Shown here one piece after another: positions 1-13,664 of a stretch of DNA of 62,000 nt. The notes below the pieces were generated by a model. The model saw only the letters and a program-made list of their open reading frames with translations. It had not been told where the DNA came from and searched no databases. Numbering within the stretch: the first letter of the stretch is position 1; every line of letters begins with the position of its first letter. The stretch covers positions 150,001 through 212,000 of the forward strand of contig JACVTC010000009.1 in assembly GCA_016946835.1 (NCBI GenBank). Direction: 5' to 3'. The position numbers and the translations under genes are program-made. The DNA comes from Neocallimastix lanati (nom. inval.). Its lineage: Eukaryota; Neocallimastigomycota; Neocallimastigomycetes; Neocallimastigales; Neocallimastigaceae.

Positions 1-212
1 GCTTTTCTTTTCTTTTAAATAAATGTGTATTTAGTTATATAAATATATATAAATATAATTATATATATATATATATTAATTTTATTTATGATTTATTTAT
101 TTAATTGTTTTTTATTTTTTTTTTATTTTTTTATTTTCATTTTTTCTTTATTTTTATTTTTTTTTTATTTTTATTTTTTTTTTTATTTTTTAAAAAAAAT
201 TTTTTTTTTTTT
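1..212. other. AT-rich 3' flank of the first gene
   Basis: Pure AT low-complexity sequence with TA dinucleotide runs and long T tracts. It lies downstream of the minus-strand stop codon at 213-215. I see no coding signal in it. Confidence 0.6.
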
Positions 213-1450
213 TTAACGAAAATCATCAAATCCATCATCACTGACAATATCAATTTCTTCTTCTTCCTCTTCGGTTTTATGACGTTTTTCTTTTCCATCT
301 TTGGTGGTGGTGGTGGTGGTAGTGGCCGCTGCATTAGATGTCGTTGCAGCAGCCTTCTGAAGTGCTTGGAGTTGGGCTGCAGTAAAGGGTATAGCTGATG
401 TTGCTGTTGCTGCTACTGCTGCTGCTGCTGTTGTTGTTGATAGATTTGTTTTCACTTTTGATTTAGCTTTTGATTTGGCTGTAGTGGTGGTGGTGGTGGT
501 TGATTTTGATTTTGATTTAATAGTAGTAGTAGGATTGTTGATGTTAGCCTTGGCGTTGATATTAGCATTGATATTAACATTAGCAAGGGAAGGGGCCATA
601 ACGTTTGTTGGATGGGAAGGAAACATTAAATTATGAGTGAGGGTTTGAAGTGCTGAAGCTGAAAGAGTTGGAGGAACTGTTGGATTGATGGTAGAAGAAG
701 AGGTTGGAAGATTAAGATGAGTTGTTTCTGTGGTATTCGTAGTATTATTCACATTTAAATTCGCTGAGGCAGCTGCGGCAAATGCGGTGACTAATTTATT
801 ATCAAAATTAAGTGGAGTTTTGGATAGTAGTTCTGCAAGATTAAGATTAAATTGATTTTGTAGGAGAGGTAATGAAGCCGTTGCTACGGAATTATCTAAT
901 AGATTATACGGATTTTTATTTCCTTGATTTGGTAATCTTTTCATTGGTATAGGAAATTTCGGTAATATTGGTTTATTCAATTGATTTAGGAAGGACAGGT
1001 TTAAATTTTCTATATATATAAAAAAAAAAAAAAAAAAATAATAAAAATAATAATAATAAAATTATATTAATAATAAAATAAATTAAAGAGCGCAAATATC
1101 AATATAAAGGACAGATTGAATAAAAATAAAATAGAATAAAGTAAAATTAAATAAAAAAATAGTAAAGTAATAAAAAAGAGTAAATTATTCATAAAAATTA
1201 AAATAAAAATTAAAATAAAAGAAAAGAAAAAAAAAAAAAAAAGTATAAATTTTATTAATAAATAAATTAGAATAAATATATTATTATTATATTATTATTA
1301 TTTCATTATTATTATTATATATATATATAGATTATTATTTTTTTTTATTTAAATTATTTAAATTAATAATAATAACAATAACAATAACAATAACAATAAC
1401 AATAACAATAACAATAACAATAACAATAATAATAATAATATATATAAATA

Positions 1451-1517
<67 letters not shown>

Positions 1518-2508
1518 TGTAGGATTTAATAGATTTGGATAAACAGTCGTATCTTTTGGTTTAATATTTAACAATTTTGATTTAGAATTGGAAGTTGTTG
1601 ATGAGGGTGTTGGCGTTGGCGTTGGAGTTGGCAGGGCCGTTGGGAAGAGAAAAGAATTATTTAAAAGATTTAATGGTAATGGAGGTTCATTTGGGTTGTA
1701 ACTATTCTTTTTAGATCTCTTTTTATTGGAGGAAGCTTTCAATTCAGCTTTAAATTCCGGTAGGAGGGCTAAATTTTGACTATTTTTAATGGCTTGTAAT
1801 ATGGATGGACTAAGATATTCAGTGGATGGAGGTTTTGTTGTTGTGGTGGTGGTAGCTGAGGTTGAAGATGAAGCAGAATTTGTAGCTTTTGTGGTGGTTT
1901 TAGTTGATGCTAATTTTGTAGCTTTTGCAGATGAAGCTTTTGCAGATGAGGTTTTTGTGGATGAGGCTTTTGCTATTGAAGATTTTGTTGATATCGCTTT
2001 TGTTGTTGTGATAGTAGCAGTAGTAGTAGCAGTAGAGGGTGTAGTAGAAGGTGTAATTGTTGTAGTAGTTGTAGCTGTAGTTGTAGGTGTTGCTGTTGTT
2101 GTTATTGCTGCTGCTGCTGCTGATTTTGCAGATTTTAAAGCTTTTGAAGTTTTCGATGGGGTAGATGTTGGCGTTACAAGGTTTGAGATACGATGATTCG
2201 CTGCAGTTGATGTTTTGATTGATTTACCTAATGAATTCATTGACATAATTGCTGCTCCTTTCGTGGCTATCGTCGATGATGGTGTGATGAGGGAGGAGGA
2301 GGGATCTTTCATAATTTTAGTGGAAGTTGACATATTTATTGATTTATCCGAAGATGCGACTGAAGGCACTATACCGGAAGACATAACAATATTTTGTAAT
2401 AATAATTGTTCTTCCAATTTCGATGGAATCGTTTTACTCTTGACTGTTAAGGACGGCAGATTAAATGAGGTTTGGGAAGTGGTGATTTGGTCCCCATTAT
2501 TTATATCT

Positions 2509-2551
<43 letters not shown>

Positions 2552-4164
2552 TTGTATTACTGTTCATTAAGCTAATAGCGTCATGGTTAGCTATGGAAGC
2601 TTTATTATGATCTAAATCATGAATTGAGTATTTTGAGGTTGAGTTATCATTACTATTCGTTGATTGTGCGGAATCTGAAGTGATCGTGGTGGTACTCGAT
2701 TTTTTAGTGACACGTCTCTTTTTAATGTTAATTGATAGGGGAAGAATAGGTTCATTGATGGTAGTAGAAGTGGCCGTAGTAGAGGAGTGCTTTTTCTCCT
2801 CCACATCTGATCCATGATGACTTTCACTTCGTTTTCGAGTGGTACTATTTGTACTATTTTTCTTTTGCCGTCTATTCGTACTTTTCTCATTTTTATTCGT
2901 GGGTAGACCAATGGTAATAGATTTTATTCGTTTTTCTGAGGAGTTAGTCGTTGAACCCTTTGGATCCAATTTTAATTTTTTAGAGGTCGCCGTCGATGAA
3001 GTATTTGAGGAAGAATGTTTACGAATAATAATTTTTTTACCTCCACCACCTGATTTAGTAATTTCTATGGAACTTGTTTCAGGTGAAAAATCATTGTTTT
3101 CTTCTTTTTCTTCATCTTCATCATCAATATCAAGATATTCATCGTTTTCACTTTCGCCTAAACCATTAATATCAATAATACTATCGTGATCACTGACAAT
3201 ACTAATTTCACTTTCGTCATCTTCAATATCCGACTTATTACTAATAATATTTATTATTTTGCCACTACTCGTTGATAGTTTCTTAGATCTCCTTTTCTTT
3301 TTACTGGTAGTAGTGGTGACAGAGGAGGAAGAATAAAATTCAGGGGACTGCTTAATAATTAATTTCGTATTTGTTGAAGAATTTAATACCTTTTTCTTTT
3401 TTCTGCTGGAATGTAAATCTGAATTTTTAGTATGAGTGGTTTCCAAAGCATTACGATTTGCTTTAGAAGATGATTTCTCAGAGTGTTTTCTTTTTCTTGA
3501 TGAAGAAGAAGAAGTACCTTTTGAACTCTTTTTCTTTGAATTGTGATCCTTTTTCGAGGTGGATGGAACAGGAGATAAAATATTCTCATTACCAATCTCG
3601 TTAATTAATCCTGCGTATTCGGTAGAATCAAGTCTTTTTGATTTACCTCCAGTTAATCTCGGTTTCAAATACCACATACTTTCAAGATTATTTTCAGAAT
3701 CGGATTGATAACTTTCACTACTGTAATCATCAACTACATTAATAATATTTTTATCTATATCATCAGTATTATCACTGTCATTTTCAAGATCATCAAGATT
3801 CTCATATTCCATAAGGTCATCGTCTATATTTTCTTCATCCTCTTCATCCTCTTCTTCATTTTCATTTTCCTCATCTTCATCTTCTCTATCCATATTCTCA
3901 TCATTCTCATCATTCTCATCATCATCATCATCATCGTCGTCATCTTCATCTTCATCTTCATCTTCACTATCATTTGTACTTTGATCAAGTTGCGTTTCTG
4001 ATATATAACCGTTTTTAGATAAAAATTCTACATCATTATCATTTTGATTATTTTCATCCTCTTCCTCATCCGATGAAGATAAAAATAATAAATTTTGATC
4101 ATTTTCATAATCAGAATCATCTATAAATATAAATAAAATATTCAAATATATCAAATATATCAAA

Positions 4165-4207
<43 letters not shown>

Positions 4208-6325
4208 GTAAATATAATAGAAAATAATATCAATAAAAAAATATTAATATGAAAGAATAGTTAATTTTTTTTTTTTTTTTTATTTTCATTTCATTTTATT
4301 TTATTTTTTCAATATATATATATATTATTATTATTTTTGTTAATTATTTTTACCATTACTACTTAGCATAGTATCTTGTGAACCATGAACTTCATCAATT
4401 AAATTTTTATTATTACCATTATCATTTAAGAGAGACATATTTTGAAATTTTTCATTAGTTAAACTTGCTAAGGTTGAATTTAAAACAGGAGTTTCTTTCT
4501 TCGTATAACGAAGAGGCATTTTTTTAAATTTTTTACTTTTGATTCTGGTTGTTTTCATTAATTGAGAAATACTACTAGGTTTACTATTTTTACTAACAGG
4601 ATTGATAGGATTTTCAAAGGCCAATTGTAAACTTGCCGCGGATGGGGTAGGGGTCGTCGCAACTGAAATAGGTGTAGTAGTGGCTATTGATGGGAAATTC
4701 AATGGTAAAGCTGAAAGTGTTGCCAAATCAGGAGTAGGAGTTGAAGTTATTGTTGTAGCTGTTGCTGTAGCTGAAGGTAACGATGTTAAAATAGATGTCG
4801 TGTTTGGTGTCGGTGTCAACGAGGCTGGGGTGGAGGAAGGTGGATTTATTTCTGTTGCATTAGTTGTTTTTGAAGCTTGAGATTTAGTTGTACTGGAAGA
4901 GGAGGAAGTTGAAGTGGTGCTTGTGGTAGTAGGCTTCTTTAATAGTGAAGAAGTATTTGGGCTTGGGCTGATGGAAACCTTTGGAGTAGTACCAATGGGT
5001 AAAGAAATGGGTGAATATGAAAATTGTTTTAATAGTAGTGAAAGTGCAGAAGGAGAAGAAAATAAAGGATTGGAACTTAAAAGATTTCCCTTATTTAATA
5101 ATAAACTATTAGAATTTAACGCCATACTTCCTAAATTCAATGCCGTCTGAAGTGGATTTGTAGGAGCTTTCATAGAGATTGGAATTTCCTTTGATTTACC
5201 ATTAGTAGCTGTCGATTTTGAAGTGGTTGAAGTGGTTGAGGTAGTAACAGGAACAGCATTGGTAGAAGCAGCCACCGCATTTAAGGAAGATAATGCTGCC
5301 ACCGCCATACTATTTTTAATGTCTAATAAAGGATTAGTTGTTAGCGGTAATGGTAAAGGAATAGCAGATAAGCTGTCGGACAACGGAAAATAATCTCTTA
5401 AATTATCACTTAAAAAAACGGAAAGTTTAGAGTCAAGACTACAAGTTCTGGCTAACTCCCTTGCACGATTTAAAGGAATCCAAGTTCCAAATAAACCATT
5501 AGAATGTTTACGAATACGAATTCTTCTACTTTCCAGAGAAAGAACGATCGAACGATTTTGATCACTATCCACTCCACCAGCAGTGAGTAATAAAGTACCA
5601 TTAACCATATCATTATTATATATTCTAAGCAATGGAATAAGCGGAGGTTGGGTCATAGAACTATCTGAACTTTCAAGAATATCCATATTAACAGGTATAA
5701 GACACATATACACTTTGACATTTTCAATGACCGTAATCCAAATTGCTGGATCAGTAGTCGGGGTGGATTGTACTAATGTTAACTTGGTAACATCAAAGTT
5801 TGGAAGTTGAAATGGTAATCTCGGGGTTCTTTTCGGTATGATATTATTTTTATTCGTTTCATTCGACGATTTGTTATTGCTTTTAGATTTTGATGTCATA
5901 TTAGAATTATTGATTTTTGAGGAGAATGAGGAATTTGAAATACTTTTATCACTTGATTTTTTGGCGTAACTATCATCTGCTTCTTCATATTTAATAAAAT
6001 TTTGACCAATATTATATGGTTCATTGATCATATTTAGTTTTAAACTATTTAAAGAAGTGGTTTTAGTATCAGATGAAATTGGGGTATCTTTTAGTTTAAT
6101 TTCATCTTTTACTACATTTTGCCTACTTTTAACTTTATTAGTTAGGAAAGAATGAAGATAATCACTAAGATTCAGTTGTTCTATTAAAATTCTGAAATAA
6201 TTATTAGGAATCCTATTTATTAAGTTTATTATGTAAATAAATGAATAAATGAATAAACGAATAAACGAATAAACAATGGAACAAATAAATAAATATCAAT
6301 ATAAAAATATTTTAATTTAATTTAT

Positions 6326-6372
<47 letters not shown>

Positions 6373-6430
6373 ATTATCACAAAATTATATATTTATTATT
6401 CTTTAATTATTATTATTATTATTATTATTA

Positions 6431-6462
<32 letters not shown>

Positions 6463-8488
6463 ATCAATATCCCTAATACTTTACCATATACCTTTCCATA
6501 TTTCGGAATGTTGTATGACTATAATATATCGTTCTTCATTTTCATTATTTTTTTGACGTGATAAATCAAGCGATACGTTATTCGAAAACATATTTAAAGA
6601 TCTAAATCTTGAAAGTAGTAAACCTTCTGAATCATTTGACCTTGACGTCAAATTGGGATTTAATTTATTCTTTGTAAAACAGATTAATATGACTCTTGCT
6701 TTTTTCAAAGCATTAATATCTTCTATATTCATGAATGACTGTTGTAATAACTTTTTTATTCTTCCGGTGGAATTATAATTTATAAATTGGGTCCATTCAA
6801 TGATATTTTGAACATACTGCTCCCACCATATTAATTCTGACGTTTTTATTTTCATTTTTTCACGACATTGTTGCAATATTTTATTCGTCAATTCCTTTTT
6901 ATTCATTAGGGAAGAAACATCAACAAATCCTGAACAATTTATATCTGTATTTATTTTTCCTAATTTATATTTAATATCACTACTATTACCGTTTTTACCA
7001 GTCTCAATATTACCAACCTTATTATCTTCCTTTTTAATATTAATATTTGGTTTGACTTGGTCCATTTGATCATCATTTTCTTTTTCCAATGACGCTGACA
7101 CAAAATTATAATTTTTTTGAATAAATAAAATATCACCATTTAATTTTCCATGAATAATTTTTCTTAATTTTACGGGATAATTTTCATATTCAATAGTAGT
7201 ATGAGCTTCTGTAAAAATTCGTATTAATTCTTTGGATGATGGATAAAACATTTCTATTGAGATTGACGGGGCCGGTTTACTATCTATCATACTTTTATTC
7301 TCTTTATTCTCTTTATTTACTTGAATATCTATTTTTTCTTTCATTGAAACGTCCTTATTATTTTCCAAGGATTGTGATACTATGGGTTTATCTGTTATAT
7401 TACTTTCGATTTTAATATCTTTACTTATGGTATCATCAGTTGAAACATTATTTTTTTTATCCGTTATGATTTCCTTTTTTATAGGTATCAATGGTTCTTT
7501 TTCTTCTTTTTCTTCTTTTTCTTCTTTTTCATTTTCATTTTCATTTTCTTTTTCTTTTTTTTCTTCTTTCATTTCTTTTGAAGTTACGTTTATTGTGGAT
7601 TCCTTCGTCGTTGTATCGATTTTCATTAGTATTTCTTTATTAGTAGTACTACTATTTTCTGGTGAAATTAAACTTTTATTATCTGTATTATCATCATCGG
7701 GGTCAGTATCACCAAGGTTACTTAAAATTTCATGAGAAAGGCCTGATGCCTTCTTTACATGATTTTTTTTTAATAAATTAATATTAGGAGGGACCAGGGG
7801 CAGCATTGAGACACCATTGCTAGAAGTATTTAATCGTTTTGTAGAATCTACAGAATAGTCACTATCACTAAGTGATATGTTATCAAATTTTCTCTTTTTT
7901 GATGTTGAAACATCAGTTGATTTACTTTCTTCTGAAGTAGTATTTACCTCATCTAAATCTGAATCGCCAAATAAACTTTCCAATTCATTCATATCCATTA
8001 ATTCTGGCTTTGGTATCGTCCACATTTTATCATTCATATCATCTATACCATCAGAATCTTGATCTGTAGACATTATATGTGAAGTGCTTACCGAAAAATC
8101 TGAAGAAATATCTGACATCAAATCCATTTCCAACTCATTTGGTTTGGATGATATTAACGTTACGTCAACAAAATCATTAATATCCGATGATAATTGTCTT
8201 ATTAACTCATCCGATTTATTATTTTCAAAAGTTTCATTTACATTAGTGGCATTATCTAATTTTTTTTCTATTTCATTAGTATTTTTTTCTTTATCCATTT
8301 TGGTATTTATTTCAGTGCTTTTATCTTTTATTATTTTTGATTTTTCCTTTTCCTTTTCCTTTTCCTTTGATTTTGTTTTTGATTTTGATTTTGATTTAGT
8401 ATTATTTTCTGATAATGTTGAATTCTTTTTATCTAATTTCTGATGTTTACTCCTTTTTTTATTATTATTATTACTATCATTATCGTTA

Positions 8489-8555
<67 letters not shown>

Positions 8556-9317
8556 CATCGATAAACATATCAGGAAGATCCATTAAATGTTTTTTTGTAT
8601 TTTCTATATTTGTTTCAGATTTTTTAGAATCACTATTTTCTTTTAATTTATTATTTTTTATTTTTTCCTTAATTTTTATTAAACTTTCATTATCTTCATC
8701 ATCATCATCGTCATCATCGTCATTATTGTCGCCATCGTCATCATCATAGTCATCATCATCTTTATTATTATTACTTTCAGAATCTGAAATTTCTTTTTTC
8801 ACTTTATCTTCCTTAATTTTTTTATGGTTTGTATCATCTTTTGTTGATTTTTCATTATCTGATGAAGAAACTGGTTTTATTTTTATTGTATTACGGAGAT
8901 GTAATCGAGTACTTCTACTTTGTATTTTATCCTTTTTTTTATGAGTATTAGATGTTTCTGAAGTTGATTTATTATCTGATTTGTCTATTTCTTTTTTAGT
9001 TTGTGAGGATTTTACAGGAAGTTTTGTTAAAGGATGAGGTATATCAGCTACTTCTATGTAGGGTGAATCAATAAAATAATAAAGTTTTCTACTATGCATA
9101 CCATCAAAACTTTTTTTGCCTAATAAAGGTGGTCTTGGTGAATGACCAGGTTTATGTTCTGAACATTTTTTAAAATGTTGAGATATTCTTGATGAAACAG
9201 TGGCAAATGGCGTTGAACCACTGTTAATATTTAATTTTTTGTAAAATATATAAGAAATACATATTATATGTGTAGTATTTTAAATATATATTTTAGATTA
9301 TAAAAATAATAAGTAGA

Positions 9318-9362
<45 letters not shown>

Positions 9363-9393
9363 AAAAATAAAAATAATCATATAAATAAAAATA

Positions 9394-9430
<37 letters not shown>

Positions 9431-9787
9431 TAAATCAAAAGTAATATAAGTATTAACATAATTAATTACTAATATTAAATAAAGGTTATTTATAGTAAAA
9501 TAAATAAAGTGGTTAAATAAATTTTAATATTTAATGGATTATTACCCTAAGTTCGTTAATTTATGTTTTAAAATATATTGACTTAATTCTTTTGGTGTAC
9601 TTGGAACATTTCCATTTTTGACTAGAGCTTTAATAATAGCAACAAATACTTTATCTTTTGCATCATCAGGATGAATATTTGCAACAATATCGTATTTATC
9701 TTTATTTTTTACTTCTGTACTGGTATCATTTATGCTTTTATCCTCCTTAACTTCATTGTTGTTATTAGAAATTTCTTTTTTACCCAT
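213..9787 (-). CDS. Giant transcription regulator: GDS1-like winged helix plus two APSES-like domains
   Basis: Probable DNA-binding nuclear regulator of about 2,745 aa. Exons (minus): 9787-9546, 9220-6485, 6212-4354, 4120-1517, 1009-213; intron phases 2, 2, 1, 1 all match. Residues about 45-135, spanning intron 1, resemble the GDS1-type winged helix (TPKELSQYILKHKL, then STPFATVSSRISQHFKKC). Residues about 1126-1272 resemble an APSES/KilA-N domain, including NGTLLLTAGGVD and GTWIPLNRARELA. Residues about 735-1020 look like a more divergent APSES copy ending WKGIWIPNNYFRILIEQL, which is split by intron 2. The rest is disordered: poly-Asn (about 303-334), an acidic block (about 1660-1713), Lys/Ser-rich and Thr/Ala-rich tracts, and an acidic C-terminus. 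The start MGKKEISN opens a conserved first exon. Uncertainty: some splice sites were chosen for frame, so exons 4-5 could belong to a separate gene. No clear orthologue is recognised over the full length. Confidence 0.75.
1383..1516. repeat. Intronic (AACAAT)n, TA and poly-T tracts
   Basis: Inside intron 4 of the first gene there is a hexanucleotide array of AACAAT, then AAT and TA repeats, then about 46 T directly next to the splice donor. Read on the minus strand, the donor CAG/GTAAAA is followed at once by a long A run. Confidence 0.8.
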
Positions 9788-10255
9788 TTACAACTATTTT
9801 TGTGTATTTATTTAATGAAAGAAAAAAAAAAGTTATACTATATATATATATATATATATATAATTGCTTTATTAAAATAAAGAGTATCCTTATTAATATA
9901 AAATTCTAATCTGGTATTTGACCAGCAATAAATATCAACTATTATTTATAATAATAGAAAAAAAAGACGTCGTATTGTTGATATAATAATAGATAAATAT
10001 ATTTTTTATTATATATATATATATATTTTTTTTTTTCTTTATTATTGGAAAACACCTTTTTCTTTTATTATTATTTGTATTATTAGGTTTATATTTTGAT
10101 ATTAATTATATTTTTGTTAATATTTTATGCAAAGTTCACTTTTTTAAAAAATTCATTATTATTATTATTTGAAATTATTTATTGTATTGTAATTTAAATA
10201 ATATTTTTGGGTATATATGCTGTTTTAATAGATATTTTATATATGAACTAAAAAG

Positions 10256-10302
<47 letters not shown>

Positions 10303-11099
10303 TTATAAAAGTATTAATAAAATTTATTGAAAATATTTATATACACTCAAAAAGAAAAAAAAAAAAGTATTGTATTGTATTGTATTTTAAAGTATTTCTG
10401 TTTAATAAATAGTGGTATTATTGATATATTCTTTTGATAGTTGGTAAAACAAAAAAAAAAAAAGTTTAATATATTGCTTATGATATATTTATATAATAAC
10501 CTTAAATAAATTATATATGTATTCTTTTATACCCTAAATATTTAGAAAATAAAAGTAAATATAATTTTAATTTGATATTAGAAAATAAATATTATACATA
10601 AATGAGAAAAGTGTCATTAATTATATAATATATATAAATATATATAAATGTCATTTGTATTATATATTATTTATAATATCTATGCTTTGATATGTGAAGT
10701 AGAAATAGTTTATTTTATTTTATTTTATTATATTTTATTCTAATTATTTATTTATTTTATACTTTTAACTTACAACTTTTTTTTTTTTTTTTCACTTTTT
10801 TAGCTATCTTTTTTTTTAAATATTATTTCTTTATATATTAATTACATAATATATATTAATAAAAGAATAATAAATTTTTTTTATTTTTTTTGAACAAAGT
10901 TATCCGTAATATTATCAGTAAAAAAAAAAATTATTTTATTTATTTATTTATTTATTATTCATTTTTATGGAATTCAATTTTATTTATTATAATTTTATTA
11001 AAAAAATTTATTATAATAATATTTATGTATATATTTATATATATGAATATATATTTTTATTATAATTATCTATAATTAATTATTATTATCTTTTATTAT

Positions 11100-11470
11100 T
11101 CATTAATTCAATTATTTAATTATTCAATTATTTATTTTTTATTATTTATTATTTATTATTTATTATTTATTATTTATTATTTTATTTATTATTTATTATT
11201 TATTATTTATTATTTATTATTTATTATTTATTATTTATTAATAAATACTCTTTTTTTTATTATTTATTATTTATTATTTATTATTTATTATTTATTATTT
11301 ATTATTTATTATTTATTATTTTATTTATTATTTATTATTTATTATTTATTATTTATTATTTATTATTTATTATTTATTAATAAATACTCTTTTTTTTATT
11401 ATTTATTATTTATTATTTATTATTTATTATTTATTATTTATTATTTATAATTTATTATTTTTTATTTATT
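11100..11470. repeat. TTATTTA minisatellite with a ~140-bp duplicated unit
   Basis: An imperfect TTATTTA array. The interrupting segment ATTAATAAATACTCTTTTTT occurs at 11238 and again at 11377, so a unit of about 140 bp is tandemly duplicated. Confidence 0.8.
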
Positions 11471-11794
11471 ATTGATTTTATTGATTATTGATTATTGATT
11501 ATTGATTATTTAATTATTATTTAATTATTATTTATTTATTAGTTATTATTTAATTATTTATTAATTATTAATAAATAAATAATTATTATTATTTATTATT
11601 ATTATTAATTGTATGTTATGTTATTATTCAAAGTGTAATTATTTATTATTATAAAAACGATCATGATTAATAAAATTTATATTATGATTAATAAAGTTGA
11701 ATAATAACTATTAAAATTTATCATTTCGTTATTTATGTTTTTTTTTATTACATTTTTATTTACATTTTTGAATTTAAATAGTAAATGTATACAT

Positions 11795-11830
<36 letters not shown>

Positions 11831-12496
11831 TCATGCATATCATCCCTTTCATTCAATAATGAATAATGATTTAAATATTATCTAAGCATCTTATATATAT
11901 ATATTTATTTTTTATTTTATTTATTTTTTTTTTTAAAAAACATAAAAAATAAAAAATGTTTTATGTACGTACTTTATAATTAAGATTAATCTATTGGAAT
12001 AATATATTAGAATTTAATGAAGAAGAAAAAAATAATAAAAACTCATTTAAATGAAATAATAATTAATAAATTAATAAATTTAATAATTTTTAAAAGGAAA
12101 TATATTAAATTGAAGGAGAAATAATAATGAATTAATTTTTTTTTTTTTTTTAAAAAAAAAAAGCGTTTTCAAATTCTATTCATCTTATAAAGTGAAATGT
12201 TTTTTTTTAAAATATCATAGTATATATTTATATATATTAGTATTATATATAATAGTATTGGTTAAATCATAATACTACTTATATTGCTGCTTTGATTAAT
12301 TTAAATATTTATTAAAAGTTAAGTGAAGTAAAGTAATTTTAAAAATAAAATCAATGTATTTTAAATAATTAAAAAATAAAAAAGACAAGAGGTTTATTAA
12401 ATAACAAAAAAAATTAAATAATTTAAAATTACTTCAAATAGTAATGTAATCTTCAATTCTTAAAAACTTTATTTAAAAGCTTAATACAGTTTATTA

Positions 12497-12518
12497 ATTC
12501 TAATTCTAATTCTAATTC

Positions 12519-12612
<94 letters not shown>
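12497..12612. repeat. (AATTCT)n followed by (AAT)n microsatellite
   Basis: Four to five copies of AATTCT run straight into about 30 uninterrupted AAT triplets. Confidence 0.9.
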
Positions 12613-13009
12613 GGTAATATTTTTTATTTTAATGATATTTAACAACTCTATAGTCAAATAATTAAATATTTTAGTTTCATATTTTTTTTTAATATTACTT
12701 TTTTATTTAATTAGTTTGATTTTAAATATTAAATATTAAATATAAAATAATAAAAAAAATATGAAAATATATTAACATTTAATTATTTGTACAAACATCA
12801 CAAATTAAATCGATAATATAAAAGTGATAATCATCTATTTTTAGTATTATTACTAACTTACTAACTTATTGAATATATATATATATATATTTTTTTTATG
12901 AATATTATTACTCTTTAAATTTTTTTTTTTTTTTTTTTTTTTTTAGCTTTATGTTTTTATTTAAAATATAAAATTATTTTTTAAAAAATAAAAAAAAAAA
13001 AAAAAAAAA

Positions 13010-13095
13010 GTATGGTTGAGTTTTAAGCCTAATTTTGAATTTTCATCATCTTCAGTATCATCAAAGTCATTGATGTCTCCAACATCAGCCTATTT
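13010..13095 (-). other. Isolated coding-like island, acidic peptide
   Basis: Against the AT background this stretch has ordinary base composition. On the minus strand, after a TAG that could be a splice acceptor, it reads GCT GAT GTT GGA onward as ADVGDINDFDDTEDDENSK and then GLKLNH, before entering a homopolymer. The plus strand is also open here (KPNFEFSSSSVSSKSLMSP), so the direction is uncertain. I could not join it to other exons; it may be a gene relic. Confidence 0.25.
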
Positions 13096-13326
13096 GATCA
13101 AAATTCACCTAAATTAAAAATTTTTACATTTTTACCCTGTCATATTAGTTAACCTATTATTCCATAAATACAATAACTAAATTATTTTTTTTTTATTAAT
13201 AGATATTTTATTATTTAAAGTATGAATAACACTAAAATTCTTTAATTCCTTTTTATGTTATCCATACTTTAAATAATAAATTAATAATTAAATAATAAAA
13301 TAATAATAAATAAATAAATAGATAAA

Positions 13327-13357
<31 letters not shown>

Positions 13358-13426
13358 TAAAAAGTTGCTTAAATAATATCAATTATAATCTTTTAAGAAG
13401 ATTTTTTTTTTCGTAAACCATAGTTT

Positions 13427-13495
13427 ATTTGAATTAATATGGTAATAAAAATATGGATTTTATAATATTTGAATTAATATGGTAATAAAAATATG
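13427..13495. repeat. Tandem duplication, 40-bp period
   Basis: A 29-bp segment beginning ATTTGAATTAATATGGTAAT occurs at 13427 and again, identical, at 13467. Confidence 0.85.
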
Positions 13496-13621
13496 AATCT
13501 TTTAACAAAGTATTTTATCTATTTTTATAACTATAAATTATAGAATATAAAAAGTATAGACTGTATAAATTTTTGAATGCTTCTTAGGAGTAAAAATTAA
13601 TGTTTTTTGTTTTTAGATATG

Positions 13622-13664
<43 letters not shown>

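Noticed and set aside
105-398. Phe-rich plus-strand ORF
   Set aside because: Runs over a T homopolymer and the antisense of the giant regulator's last exon.
1789-2610. Val/Ala/Asp-rich plus-strand ORFs
   Set aside because: Antisense shadows of Ser/Thr/Ala-rich exon 4 of the giant regulator.
9542-9787. Stand-alone 81-aa protein (HYPK-like at first sight)
   Set aside because: It ends at a GTAATA donor in phase 2 that joins cleanly to 9220, and the join completes a GDS1-like winged helix. It is exon 1 of the giant regulator.
12497-12612. Telomere-like repeat
   Set aside because: AATTCT/AAT units lack the G-rich strand of a telomeric repeat and are internal.
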